A DNA stretch of 64,000 nt from Calothrix sp. NIES-4101 (GCA_004296455.1 AP018280.1:2728001-2792000), one strand, 5' to 3'; shown: positions 27,973 through 36,911, counted from the stretch's first letter. Translations and numbers: made by a program. The notes: generated by a model from the sequence alone, not told the origin.

Positions 27973-28965
27973 ATGGAAGAAACTATCAAAAGCCAAAAAA
28001 CTGGAAAATTTATTGATTGGTGGGCGCATATTGCTTTAGGGGCTTTTCTATTAAGCTTTTTAACAATAATTGCCTCACCATTCTTTCAACGCACTTTGCT
28101 GTATAAAACGATAACTGCTAGCGACGATGAAGTTGTCAAATTAGCACCAGTGCAATTAAGTGCAAATTCCCTCGGTGCGATGAGTGTAGATGCGGAAGCA
28201 CAGATTGGTATCAATGAGTGGGTGACCTTTGAAATCCAACTTCTCGACGAAAGTGGTAAAATTATTGCTGCTGGGATTAAGGAAGGCTGGAGAGAGACGG
28301 GAACCTGGTATGAGGATGGGGAATCAGGAACTTGGGATGAGTCTGATACCCTGGGTGGTATGGATGTCAAAGCGAAAAAAGACGAAAAATTGACAGTTGC
28401 GATCGCATTACTCGAATATGGGACTATCCAAGGAAAAGATATTGATAAACCTGTACCTTTTCGAGTCACTGTCAAAAGTGGGGTAATGGATGCTGGTAAT
28501 TTATGGTTTGGTGCGATCGGATCATTTTTTCTGGCAATAACCACAATGATAGTTGCTAAGAAAACTGGCAAAAAAGTAATCAATGAAAAGATTCCGGATA
28601 GTGATCCCACAGGAAGGGCGACTGTTGGTGGAGAAAATAAACTTGTTTACGTTAAGGTGGAAATTGAAGCTGACGAAACCACACCCCCTCAGCTAGAAGT
28701 TTGTTTGTTCGTTAATGATGCTTACGGAGAACAGATTTTTGCTGACTCTGCAATGGTAAATGTCAGCGTCACCAAAGATAATGGCAAGTTCAAGAATGCA
28801 ACTGCAAATTTAAATAAATACTTTGTATTCCCACAAACGGCTTCCTATGGTTTTCATGTAGAAGTACACCCTGATGAGCCTATTGATAAAACAAAGCTGA
28901 TAGTTAAGGATGGCGCTCGTACACTTTTCCCTGTAGATGTTGTGGAAATTGGCGCAACTACTTAA
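27973..28965 (+). CDS. Membrane protein with two helices around a beta-rich domain
   Basis: I did not recognise this 330-residue protein. It has a membrane helix near residues 19-38 (IALGAFLLSFLTIIASPFF), then about 135 residues rich in Gly, Trp and acidic side chains that look beta-rich (EIQLLDESGKIIAAGIKEGW). A second helix follows near 178-194 (FGAIGSFFLAITTMIVA), then a C-terminal beta-rich domain of about 130 residues (VYVKVEIEADETTPPQLEV). With one helix pair, the first domain should face the periplasm and the last the cytoplasm. It is upstream of and co-directional with the small secreted protein and spermidine-synthase-like genes, so it may belong to the same envelope group. Confidence 0.72.
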   Translation: MEETIKSQKTGKFIDWWAHIALGAFLLSFLTIIASPFFQRTLLYKTITASDDEVVKLAPVQLSANSLGAMSVDAEAQIGINEWVTFEIQLLDESGKIIAAGIKEGWRETGTWYEDGESGTWDESDTLGGMDVKAKKDEKLTVAIALLEYGTIQGKDIDKPVPFRVTVKSGVMDAGNLWFGAIGSFFLAITTMIVAKKTGKKVINEKIPDSDPTGRATVGGENKLVYVKVEIEADETTPPQLEVCLFVNDAYGEQIFADSAMVNVSVTKDNGKFKNATANLNKYFVFPQTASYGFHVEVHPDEPIDKTKLIVKDGARTLFPVDVVEIGATT

Positions 28966-29068
28966 TTTGTTTTGGGATTGTGCAATTAATCTCCGAAAAA
29001 CTGTTTGTGCGTCTATTGATTTTAGATTTCTTGACTTTAAATTGTAGAATTTTAGGTTAAAAACACAC

Positions 29069-29302
29069 ATGCTTGTTAAAATTCTTGCTGCTGGAACCGT
29101 AGTTTTTGTAATTGCGAATATTGCTGCTGCTGCTAGTTCTCGTTCATCACTAGTATTACGCGATTCTAACACTAGTAAATATTCTTCTCGTTCAGGAACA
29201 AACTACTCAGGAAGAACTAATTCTAACGGTGTTTGGATTTTTTATTCCTCTCGTTCTTCTTATGAAGGTTTTCAAGGTGGTGGCCCTGGAAGTGGGAAAT
29301 GA
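29069..29302 (+). CDS. Small secreted Ser/Gly-rich protein
   Basis: This 77-residue protein has a hydrophobic N-terminus (MLVKILAAGTVVFVIANIAA) with AAA-SS as a likely cleavage site. A short mature region rich in Ser, Arg, Asn and Tyr follows, with a Gly-rich end GFQGGGPGSGK. It is in the same direction as, and 136 bases before, the spermidine-synthase-like gene. Related loci in other bacteria often carry a small secreted protein beside the membrane spermidine synthase and DUF4178 genes, which supports it being real. No enzymatic motif is present; a structural or substrate role in the envelope is inference. Confidence 0.6.
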   Translation: MLVKILAAGTVVFVIANIAAAASSRSSLVLRDSNTSKYSSRSGTNYSGRTNSNGVWIFYSSRSSYEGFQGGGPGSGK

Positions 29303-29438
29303 TGTCAGGTTTGTCTAGTTGTCTCTTAATCTAGTCATAAAATTGGTGCGGGAAACATTACTGATCGCTAATTAGCCAGACTAGATATAAATTGGTGATG
29401 TTTGAATTTTTAATTTTAAATATATTTGGGATTTGACT

Positions 29439-31064
29439 ATGGAACAGGGGGTTAGCAGTAGCTACGATGATTCAATATTTAACAGCCAAGATGGCAATCA
29501 AAATGAGCAGAAAAATACTGTAAATGAAAGTATTAATTTTACAAAAAAACAAAGAAACTTATTACTCGTAGCTGCGGCTGTTTCTTCCGGTAGTGGTCTA
29601 GCAGTAGAATTGCTTTTAGGCAATCTCGCTAGCTATTTAATGGGAAATCAAGCACTTGCCTATGGGATTGCGGTGGGTGGCTTCTTAGCAGCAATGGGTG
29701 CTGGCTCATACTTAAGTAGATTTGTTGCGGTTGACACCCAGGGAAAAAAATTACAAAAAGATTTATTAGCAACTTTTATTTGTGTTGAACTCGCGATCGC
29801 ACCTCTGACTGCAATTTTACCGTTAGTTCTGTTCGCATTATTCGTGACTGATAGTAGCTTAATCTGGCAAGCTTTATTTGTCGTCACGATCATTTTAGGG
29901 ACTTTAGCGGGTTTAGAAGTTCCTTTATTAGCGCGAATGTTGGAAATGGCTGAAGGAATGCGCGAAGCAATTGCAGGGGTTTTAGCATTAGATTATTTGG
30001 GTGGCTTGTTTGGTTCCCTAGCTTTTCCATTGTTGCTACTACCTTGGTTGGGTATGTTTCCCACAGCATTTGTGCTGGGTTCCTTACCTGCATTTATGGT
30101 ATTTGCGATCGCTCGTAGTTTCCCGAAGATGCGTCGTTGGGGATATACGGGATTAATTCTGGGTGTGGTGTTGTTAGTATCTGCACCTATCTCGATACCC
30201 TTAGGTAACAAGTTAGAAAATAATTTATATAACGCTCCAATCATTAAGCGAGTGCAATCAACTTACCAAAGGATTGTTCTTACCCGTCAAGGTAAAGATG
30301 TACGCTTATTTCTTGATGGTGATTTGCAATTTTCCACTCTTGATGAATATCGTTATCATGAAGCCTTGGTACATCCTGCTATGAGTGCAGTACCGCAGCG
30401 TCAAAAAGTACTCATTTTGGGTGCTGGAGATGGCATGGCAATTCGCGAAGTCTTGAAGTGGCAAGGGGTTGAGCAAGTTACACTGATAGAACTAGACCCG
30501 GCAATGGTAAAGCTTGCATCCCGTTACCCTCAGTTAGTACAGGTGAATAATAATGCTTTGAAAGACCCTCGTGTCCAGGTAATTAACGCCGATGCATTCG
30601 TGAGCGCTCCAGAATTAGACGATACATTCGATGTCATCATTGCAGATTTTCCCGACCCTGACCAAGAACGGCTAGCAAAGTTATATTCTGAAGGATTTTA
30701 TCGACGTTTAGCTGGTAGACTATCAGAAAATGGTGTACTTGTAACCCAAGCATCGAGTTCATTTTTTGCACCAAAAGTAATTAGTTGTATTGCAACAACG
30801 GTTGCACATGCAGGTTTTAAAGTACATCCTTACGTCGTCGATGTTCCGTCCTTTGGACCTTGGGGATTTGTCCTCGCATCTCATCAAGATATAGACACAA
30901 CAAAACTTAAATTAGAAGTTCCAACAAAATATCTGACAAATTCATTATTACAACATATATTTGATTTACCCAAAGATATCGAAATTGGCAATACGGAAAT
31001 AAATCGTCTGACACACCCCGTAATTGTTCGCTATCAAATGCACGTCAAATCTTTAACTTATTAA
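29439..31064 (+). CDS. Membrane-embedded spermidine/spermine synthase-like protein
   Basis: This is a 541-residue fusion of an N-terminal block of about seven helices (LLLVAAAVSSGSGLAVELLL through WGYTGLILGVVLLVSAPISI) with a C-terminal polyamine-synthase-like Rossmann domain from about residue 275. The S-adenosyl binding motif is ILGAGDGMAIREVLKW, with an acidic end VTLIELDPAM. IIADFPDPDQERLAKLYS corresponds to the conserved DxxDP active-site segment. I chose the ATG at 29439 rather than a TTG two codons upstream. Soluble spermidine synthases lack the helices, so this form may act at the membrane, on a polyamine or another amine acceptor. It lies with a small secreted protein and a DUF4178 gene. 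Confidence 0.85.
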   Translation: MEQGVSSSYDDSIFNSQDGNQNEQKNTVNESINFTKKQRNLLLVAAAVSSGSGLAVELLLGNLASYLMGNQALAYGIAVGGFLAAMGAGSYLSRFVAVDTQGKKLQKDLLATFICVELAIAPLTAILPLVLFALFVTDSSLIWQALFVVTIILGTLAGLEVPLLARMLEMAEGMREAIAGVLALDYLGGLFGSLAFPLLLLPWLGMFPTAFVLGSLPAFMVFAIARSFPKMRRWGYTGLILGVVLLVSAPISIPLGNKLENNLYNAPIIKRVQSTYQRIVLTRQGKDVRLFLDGDLQFSTLDEYRYHEALVHPAMSAVPQRQKVLILGAGDGMAIREVLKWQGVEQVTLIELDPAMVKLASRYPQLVQVNNNALKDPRVQVINADAFVSAPELDDTFDVIIADFPDPDQERLAKLYSEGFYRRLAGRLSENGVLVTQASSSFFAPKVISCIATTVAHAGFKVHPYVVDVPSFGPWGFVLASHQDIDTTKLKLEVPTKYLTNSLLQHIFDLPKDIEIGNTEINRLTHPVIVRYQMHVKSLTY

Positions 31065-31148
31065 TTACAAATTGTGTATTGGGAATGTAATACAATTATT
31101 AAATAACAGACTATTTATAAACTAAATATTCAGGATAGTCGCGCAGGG

Positions 31149-31215
31149 AGAAACCCAGTTTCTCATCAAAAATTCAGATGATGCTCAATACTTAAATCTA
31201 AGAAGCCGGGTTTCT
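31149..31215. repeat. Inverted repeat with AGAAACCC/GGGTTTCT arms
   Basis: The left arm AGAAACCCAGTTTCT (31149-31163) and the right arm AGAAGCCGGGTTTCT (31201-31215) flank about 37 bases. Each arm is itself partly palindromic. It lies between the spermidine-synthase-like gene and the DUF4178 gene. This is a common dispersed element in filamentous cyanobacteria as far as I recall; no coding potential was seen. Confidence 0.55.
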
Positions 31216-31309
31216 TTGGTCTTAAAGTTGACTTTATACATAACCTTTTAGTATTTATACTTGTTTGCATCTTATCCCTATTTTTCATTTGCATCAGGAG
31301 ATATAAAAA

Positions 31310-31918
31310 ATGAATTTATTACTATTCGGAATTATCGCAACTATTGCTATTGGTGCAGTAATATATTTTGTCATCCAGCAACAGCCAAGATTAAAAGGTC
31401 AAGATCACAAACAATTAGCAGCAAAACAGCGTAATCCTTCAGAATGCACCATATTTAACCTCGAAATCGGTGACATTATCCAACATCTGGGGATTGATTG
31501 GGTCGTTGAAGGTAAACTTACATATAAAGTTGACGCATATTCTTGGTTTGAATATCTCCTACAAGATGATGAAAAAATTGCCTGGTTATCGGTAGAAGAA
31601 GATGATATTGTTGAAGTCTCCTTACTTGAGCCTACAAACCAATTAGATGTTTCCATTCCTCCCCAAGAATTAAACTTTGCTGGCGACATATATAAATTAG
31701 AGGATTCTGGGACTGCAAGAATGACGCGCACAGGCTTAACAATGCGTCGGACTGCCGAAAAATGCGAATATTTTGATTATCAAGGCAGCGATAAAAAAGT
31801 GTTATCAATTGAAATTTGGGATGGAGATATTGAAGTTACTATTGGTGAAAAAATTAGTCCGCGATCGCTAACAATATTACCAGGTGACGGTAAAACTGTA
31901 TATCGAGATTTGGGATGA
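31310..31918 (+). CDS. DUF4178 membrane-anchored protein
   Basis: This 202-residue protein has an N-terminal helix (NLLLFGIIATIAIGAVIYFVI) followed by a DUF4178 beta-rich domain. Key segments are CTIFNLEIGDIIQHLG, DWVVEGKLTY, YSWFEYLLQDDEKIAWLSVEEDD and a late FDYQGSDKKVLSIEIWDG. AGGAG lies nine bases before the ATG. DUF4178 genes are found with membrane spermidine-synthase-like and DUF350 genes in several phyla, in loci proposed to handle membrane or envelope stress. The same pairing here, in order and orientation, supports a shared task. Biochemical function is unknown. Confidence 0.85.
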   Translation: MNLLLFGIIATIAIGAVIYFVIQQQPRLKGQDHKQLAAKQRNPSECTIFNLEIGDIIQHLGIDWVVEGKLTYKVDAYSWFEYLLQDDEKIAWLSVEEDDIVEVSLLEPTNQLDVSIPPQELNFAGDIYKLEDSGTARMTRTGLTMRRTAEKCEYFDYQGSDKKVLSIEIWDGDIEVTIGEKISPRSLTILPGDGKTVYRDLG

Positions 31919-32159
31919 TTTTTTACTAATTTGCAACTAAATTGAAACCAAAAATATAACAATTTTGACTCAATTATAAAAACTAATGTTTTTTGCTAGT
32001 CTTTTAGAGGCGTAACAGTGTTATGTCTCTAATTTTTAGTTATTAGTCTAAAGTCAGATTGTGCAAAAACTAGTCAAACGTATAATTATAAAGTGAAATC
32101 GAGTCGAATGTAGATAAAGTTGTAAAATCTACAAGTAAACCAATGACAGGGAATACCAA

Positions 32160-32960
32160 ATGCTAGAGTTGTACCAATTTGAACTATCACAATACTCAGA
32201 AAAAGTACGTTTGCTTCTCGATTACAAAGGGTTAGACTATCGCAAAATAGAAGTAACCCCAGGAATTGGGCAGGTTGAATTGTTCCGCCTCACTGGGCAA
32301 AAGCAAGTACCCGTACTCAAAGATGGTAGTAAATATATTGTTGATTCTACGCAGATAGCTAAGTATTTAGATGCAGAATATCCCGATCGCCCATTAATTC
32401 CTGCTGATAGCAAACGTCGTGGTTTATGCTTAATGATGGAGGAATGGGCTGATGAATCGATTGGCATCAAGGGACGTAAGGCTCTTTTTGGTGCAATTAG
32501 CCAAGACCAATATTTTCGCAAGTCTTTGTTACCGACAACAACACCCGATATTTTCAGAACTTTAGTGGAAGGAGTCCCCAGCGATGTATTCAAATTTTTG
32601 GGAGTGGGAGTTGGGTATAGCCAGGAAGCGATTAAAAGTGCGATCGCTGATTTAAAGCAGGATTTAGAAGCATTATGTCTGTTATTGCAGGATAGTCCCT
32701 ATTTAACTGGGGACGAACCCACTTTAGCTGACTTTGCTGTCGCCGGTTTATCTATATTATTGAAATTTCCTGAAGGAGATTATTTGGATTTACCAATTGG
32801 AATTAGAGGCAAAGGAGTACCCGAATTAGTCAATAATCCCGATTACGACATCTTTTTTGCTTGGCGCGATCGCCTATATGCACAATACCGCAAATCCCTA
32901 GCTTTTACCGCACCCGGTTCTAGTGGTGGCAGCAGTCCCACATCTATACAAATAGATTAG
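32160..32960 (+). CDS. Glutathione S-transferase family protein
   Basis: This 266-residue protein has an N-terminal thioredoxin-like domain (LYQFELSQYSEKVRLLLDYKG) with the cis-Pro motif QKQVPVLKDG and the glutathione-contacting DSTQIAKYLD. A helical C-terminal domain includes YLTGDEPTLADFAVAGLSI, the N-capping box of GSTs. The first-helix SQYSEK position has Ser where many relatives have Cys. It likely conjugates or reduces with glutathione in the cytoplasm, or acts as a regulatory GST-fold protein. The C-terminal tail (APGSSGGSSPTSIQID) is an unstructured extension. It stands alone and converges on the next gene. Confidence 0.88.
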   Translation: MLELYQFELSQYSEKVRLLLDYKGLDYRKIEVTPGIGQVELFRLTGQKQVPVLKDGSKYIVDSTQIAKYLDAEYPDRPLIPADSKRRGLCLMMEEWADESIGIKGRKALFGAISQDQYFRKSLLPTTTPDIFRTLVEGVPSDVFKFLGVGVGYSQEAIKSAIADLKQDLEALCLLLQDSPYLTGDEPTLADFAVAGLSILLKFPEGDYLDLPIGIRGKGVPELVNNPDYDIFFAWRDRLYAQYRKSLAFTAPGSSGGSSPTSIQID

Positions 32961-32984
32961 TTAACGGTCATTATTAATCTTTAT

Positions 32985-33010
32985 ATCCCCGATTTTTGCA
33001 AAAATCGGGG
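32985..33010. terminator. Perfect-palindrome hairpin between convergent genes (CCCCGA type, copy 3)
   Basis: From 32987 to 33010 the sequence is a perfect 24-base palindrome: CCCCGATTTTTG followed by its reverse complement. It fills the 56-base gap between the convergent GST gene and the gene at 33017. The T-rich left and A-rich right halves make it usable as an intrinsic terminator in both directions. The arms match the other CCCCGA hairpins in the window. Confidence 0.75.
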
Positions 33011-33016
33011 AATACC

Positions 33017-34075
33017 TCACTCAAATTTCAAGGTTGACATCGCTCGCTCAATATCAATCGAGACAAACTTATCGAGGGCAATATACATCCAGCAAAGCGA
33101 TCGCATTTGATCTGGGGTAGTATTTTGAAAGCTGAGTGCGGATGCTAGCTGTTGATCTGCTGGATGCATGGGTAAAGTATAGATATCGCAGAGGTTGGGA
33201 AAATCCTTGTGTACTACACCTAGAGTTTTTATGGCATCTGTTAATAATTGTTGAATGCTGTTGTGGTTTTTGTAGGGAAAATCGATTTGCCAACCGCGCA
33301 CATGTAGGGAGGTGCATGAGGTATCCCCAGGTTGCGCCATTTTAATTGGATCAATTTCTAAATCTGTATTTAAATATAGGCTTTTTCCTGGAGGCAAAAA
33401 GAAAATCTCTTCAGATTCCGCAGCTACAGGGTAAAGAATATAGAAGGCGACGGCATTTTGGGTGTCGGGATGTCGGAGTACGCGCATTCCCGTCGGGTAA
33501 TGATTCGCCCAGGTGCGTAAAATGCGGGCAATGCGGTGGGGAACAATAGTATTTTTTTTATTAATCCAGTTGTAATAATGGGCGAGGAAACTAGCAACTG
33601 GTATAGTGTCGATTCTCGGATTAAATGCGTCGGGAATTAGTTGAATTGTTTCGGAGTTTTTGCCTGTGTTTTCCGGGTTGGACGAATGTAAGAGTGGTTG
33701 TCGCCAACGTACTTTCAGACAAATATTATTGCCATCGAAATTTTTTTCGATTAAACCCAAACCAACCAGCTTATCAATCATCATACCTGCGGCGCGATCG
33801 CTTCCTCGTTCTGAGTCACCGTAAAATATTTCTTGTGTTTCTCGATGGGTACAAGCGACAAAACCTTCTGGTAAATCGAGTTGAGTTAAGGGTAATTTCG
33901 GCTGCTTCCCTAGTGCGTATTGTTGTTTGAGCAGCAAATAAGCCCATAGTTTGACAAAATATTCTGCCCGACGACGCGTTAAACCCACCCTTCCTTGTAA
34001 TTGCAAAACATATTTGCGCTGTTCTTCTGGAGGGAAGAATTGATCGATGCTGGTGAGATGCTGGGGTAGATGCAT
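33017..34075 (-). CDS. Hypothetical protein with winged-helix-like N-terminal region
   Basis: I could not place this 352-residue soluble protein in a named family. The N-terminal 120 residues (GRVGLTRRRAEYFVKLWAYL, then ACTHRETQEIFYG, DRAAGMMIDKLVGLGLIEK) read like a winged-helix or DNA-binding-like module with a final wing. The middle and C-terminal parts mix beta strands and helices (VAFYILYPVAAESEEIFFL, DIYTLPMHPADQQLASAL) and show no catalytic motif. There is no signal peptide or membrane helix. It is monocistronic, convergent with the GST gene, and divergent from the PAS-LuxR regulator gene. Confidence 0.7.
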   Translation of the reverse strand: MHLPQHLTSIDQFFPPEEQRKYVLQLQGRVGLTRRRAEYFVKLWAYLLLKQQYALGKQPKLPLTQLDLPEGFVACTHRETQEIFYGDSERGSDRAAGMMIDKLVGLGLIEKNFDGNNICLKVRWRQPLLHSSNPENTGKNSETIQLIPDAFNPRIDTIPVASFLAHYYNWINKKNTIVPHRIARILRTWANHYPTGMRVLRHPDTQNAVAFYILYPVAAESEEIFFLPPGKSLYLNTDLEIDPIKMAQPGDTSCTSLHVRGWQIDFPYKNHNSIQQLLTDAIKTLGVVHKDFPNLCDIYTLPMHPADQQLASALSFQNTTPDQMRSLCWMYIALDKFVSIDIERAMSTLKFE

Positions 34076-34306
34076 AATCGCAGACTTGTTTCTCTTGACT
34101 ACTCAAAACTTCACCCTACTTCAGAACAATTCCGCAAAATTCGCTGCACCTAAATCTGCTTCTAGATAGTTGGAAAACTTACCAGCTAATCATTGCAGGT
34201 ACATATTAACTGCACAGACAATGCAGCTATCTAAGTTCTGGTTAATTATTTTTTCTCATTATCGAAATATTTAGTCCTAAACGTTCAGTCTGAAAGGAGA
34301 TAAATT

Positions 34307-34951
34307 ATGTTCCCATTTGCATATAACAATATAAATAAAATAGAATCTACCGAAAGTAGTATTTTTGATAAGCAATCTGATCATAACTATATTGATGGTA
34401 AAAAATTGCTACCATTTCCGCAAATTGAATTATTGCAGGCAGTAATTGAAAGCTTCGTTGATGGCATTTTAATCATCACATCTGAAGGTGAATTACTTCA
34501 TACCAATGAATGTGCTCGCGAAATGTGCTGGCAATTATCACCCGAAAACAAAGAAAACGCTATCCCCAAAGAAATTTGGCAGGTTTGCGAGTCTTTGATT
34601 GAAAGCCGCGAACTTTTCCCCAATGAAAAAATTTTTATGGAACTTGAGGTGGATAACAAATCAATAAAACTGAGAATTCGGGCGCGATGGCTGCAAATTG
34701 ATGACAATGAGAATAACTACATAATTGTGACTCTTGAAGATTGCAACCAATCTAGCCAAAATATGGCTATTAGAGATGCACAAAAATTTGGTTTAACAGA
34801 GCGCGAAACTGAAGTATGGTTGTTACGTCGCGCAAATTTTTCCTATAGAGAAATTGCCGAACAGCTTTATATTACAATTAACACTGTTAAAAAGCATTTG
34901 AAAAATATCTATGCTAAACAGCAAGATATGGAATTAGGGCAATGGGCATAG
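34307..34951 (+). CDS. PAS-LuxR family transcriptional regulator
   Basis: This 214-residue protein has a PAS-like domain at about residues 42-150 (LQAVIESFVDGILIITSEGELLHTN). A C-terminal LuxR-type helix-turn-helix follows at about 158-214, with the family signature LTERETEVWLLRR, SYREIAEQLYITINTVKKH and LKNIYAK. There is no receiver domain, so activity is probably set by a PAS-bound ligand or partner protein. AAGGAG lies eight bases before the ATG. cofG starts 90 bases downstream in the same direction and could be part of its transcript. The target genes are unknown. Confidence 0.88.
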   Translation: MFPFAYNNINKIESTESSIFDKQSDHNYIDGKKLLPFPQIELLQAVIESFVDGILIITSEGELLHTNECAREMCWQLSPENKENAIPKEIWQVCESLIESRELFPNEKIFMELEVDNKSIKLRIRARWLQIDDNENNYIIVTLEDCNQSSQNMAIRDAQKFGLTERETEVWLLRRANFSYREIAEQLYITINTVKKHLKNIYAKQQDMELGQWA

Positions 34952-35041
34952 AGGTAGCCTACTTACTGGGGAGAGATTCTTCCCAGCAAACAAAATCAGG
35001 CGGTAGACGCAAAGCAGAGTATTATAAATTGCCAATTATCT

Positions 35042-36013
35042 ATGTATATTACCTACAGTCCTGCTTACACTATTGTCCCAACTTATGAATGTTTTAATCG
35101 TTGTACTTATTGTAATTTTCGTGCAGAGCCAGGTAAAAGTCCTTGGATAAGCTTATCTGAGGCAGAAAAGAGATTGCAAAACTTACAAAATCAGCATCAA
35201 AACAATCAACACCAAGTCTGTGAAATTCTCATACTCAGTGGAGAAGTACACCCTCATTCCTCGCGCCGCCAAGAATGGTTTCAACTTATTTATAATTTGT
35301 GTGAATTAGCCCTAAAAATGGGCTTTTTGCCGCATACGAATGCGGGTATTTTGAGTTTTGAGGAAATGCGAACCCTGAAACAGGTGAATGTTTCTATGGG
35401 TTTAATGTTAGAACAAATAACCCCAAAATTGTCAGAGAATGTACACAAATACGCACCAAGTAAGTTACCAGCAACTAGGTTACAACAATTACAATGGGCG
35501 GGTGAGTTGCAAGTACCTTTTACAACAGGTATTTTACTCGGCATTGGCGAAACAGAAAGCGATCGCGAAGATAGTTTAGAAGCGATTTCTCGGATACACA
35601 AACGCTACCATCACATTCAAGAAGTTATCTTACAACCCTACAGTCCAGGCAGCCAGGAAAGTTATCATTCATCAGTATTTAACCCACTAGAATTGCCCAA
35701 AGTCATCGCTAAAGCGAGGGAAATTTTACCTAAAGAGATTGTCATTCAAATACCACCGAATTTAGTTACTAATCAAGAATGGTTAATTGCCTGCTTAGAA
35801 GCTGGAGCAACTGATTTAGGAGGGATTTCACCTAAAGATGAAGTGAATCCCGATTATTCTCATCCCCAGGCAGAAATCTTAAAAAAAGATTTAGCAACTC
35901 AGGGTTGGACATTAGTACCAAGGTTACCAATTTATCCACAGTTCGATAAATACTTGTCAAAAGAAATACAGATTCAAGTGCAGCAATGGCGACATAATAT
36001 CCATCAACTTTAA
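35042..36013 (+). CDS. cofG: FO synthase subunit CofG (7,8-didemethyl-8-hydroxy-5-deazariboflavin synthase)
   Basis: This 323-residue radical SAM enzyme has the iron-sulphur motif at Cys17, Cys21 and Cys24 in ECFNRCTYCNFRAEPG, which is characteristic of CofG. LILSGEVHPHSSRRQEWF and EVILQPYSPGS are further family segments. With CofH it builds the deazaflavin FO from a ribityl-uracil and tyrosine; in cyanobacteria FO can serve as the antenna chromophore of DNA photolyase. No cofH is in the window. The ATG at 35042 lacks a clear ribosome-binding site. It follows the PAS-LuxR gene in the same direction. Confidence 0.92.
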   Translation: MYITYSPAYTIVPTYECFNRCTYCNFRAEPGKSPWISLSEAEKRLQNLQNQHQNNQHQVCEILILSGEVHPHSSRRQEWFQLIYNLCELALKMGFLPHTNAGILSFEEMRTLKQVNVSMGLMLEQITPKLSENVHKYAPSKLPATRLQQLQWAGELQVPFTTGILLGIGETESDREDSLEAISRIHKRYHHIQEVILQPYSPGSQESYHSSVFNPLELPKVIAKAREILPKEIVIQIPPNLVTNQEWLIACLEAGATDLGGISPKDEVNPDYSHPQAEILKKDLATQGWTLVPRLPIYPQFDKYLSKEIQIQVQQWRHNIHQL

Positions 36014-36119
36014 ATATTCAAAGAAGACAAAGTCAAAAGCTCCGGAAATTATCGGGGAAATTTGAAGTTAACAATATTGACCAAGTTTTAAGGCGGATTA
36101 ACTCTTGGGGTGGAAATTT

Positions 36120-36800
36120 ATGCTTAATGCTGGCGAAGAACAAGATTTACTGGCTTGTGAATTTCAAGTTTTATCAAGCGAGGTAAATGAACATCTGGTT
36201 TGGTGCGATCACGCAGATAATTTTACCGATTTGGGGTATTATGATGCAGCTATAAATGCATATCAACAGGCATTGAAAATCAAGCCAAATTATCAAGATG
36301 CTTGGCTAAGTCTCGGTGCGGTTTTGTGTGACAAACTGGAGCAGTATGAAGAAGCACTAATGTGTTTTGATAATGCTTTAAGAATTAACTATTTGGATGA
36401 TTTTGCCTGGTACAATCGCGGGAATGTTTTGGAGCATTTGCAACGCTACGAAGATGCTTTAGCTTGCTACAATATTGTCTTAAAATTCAATCCCAATGAT
36501 GAGTCCGCTTGGTATAGTCATGGCTGGGTATCATACGAATTAGGCAATTATGAAAATGCGATCGCCTCTTTTGAGCAGGCATTGAAGTTAAAACCTGATG
36601 ATGATTCTGCTTGGTATAATAAAGCTTGTTGCTATGCCCTACAAGGTGACATTGAGCAAGTGGTAATATGCTTACGCCAAGCCATTCAGCGTAGTCCCAA
36701 TCAATATTATCAAATGCTCAAAACTGAAGCTGATTTTGATGATATTCGCCATGATATTCGCTTTCAAACTATGATGCAAGAATCATTATTGATTGAGTAA
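36120..36800 (+). CDS. TPR repeat protein
   Basis: This 226-residue protein is almost entirely tetratricopeptide repeats, with about four clear units: YDAAINAYQQALKIKPNYQD, YEEALMCFDNALRINY, YEDALACYNIVLKFNPND and YENAIASFEQALKLKPDDD. A capping region (SPNQYYQMLKTEADFDDI) follows. The ATG at 36120 is preferred over a TTG five codons earlier, because GGGGTGG lies just upstream at normal spacing. It has no signal peptide. TPR proteins are scaffolds for protein-protein contacts; the partner is unknown. It lies downstream of cofG in the same direction and ends at a strong hairpin. Confidence 0.85.
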   Translation: MLNAGEEQDLLACEFQVLSSEVNEHLVWCDHADNFTDLGYYDAAINAYQQALKIKPNYQDAWLSLGAVLCDKLEQYEEALMCFDNALRINYLDDFAWYNRGNVLEHLQRYEDALACYNIVLKFNPNDESAWYSHGWVSYELGNYENAIASFEQALKLKPDDDSAWYNKACCYALQGDIEQVVICLRQAIQRSPNQYYQMLKTEADFDDIRHDIRFQTMMQESLLIE

Positions 36801-36840
36801 CTTGCATCTGAGCTAATCTGAATTAATTTCTACATAAAAT

Positions 36841-36880
36841 ACAGGAATCTAGACTTTTATACCTAGATTCCTGTAAATTT
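36841..36880. terminator. Strong intrinsic terminator between convergent genes
   Basis: ACAGGAATCTAG (36841-36852) pairs perfectly over 12 bases with CTAGATTCCTGT (36863-36874), with a ten-base loop and a following AAATTTTTATTT run. It lies between the stop of the TPR gene and the convergent end of the ABC permease operon, so it may serve both. Confidence 0.8.
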
Positions 36881-36911
36881 TTATTTACGGACTTTTGGAG
36901 AGTAATATTAT

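Noticed and set aside
28086-28610. 174-codon minus-strand frame
   Set aside because: It is entirely antisense to the better-supported two-helix membrane protein gene, which has a start signal and plausible domains.
6867-36013. Creatininase-family gene and cofG as parts of one F420 pathway
   Set aside because: They are 27 kb apart on opposite strands and no other F420 gene is in the window.
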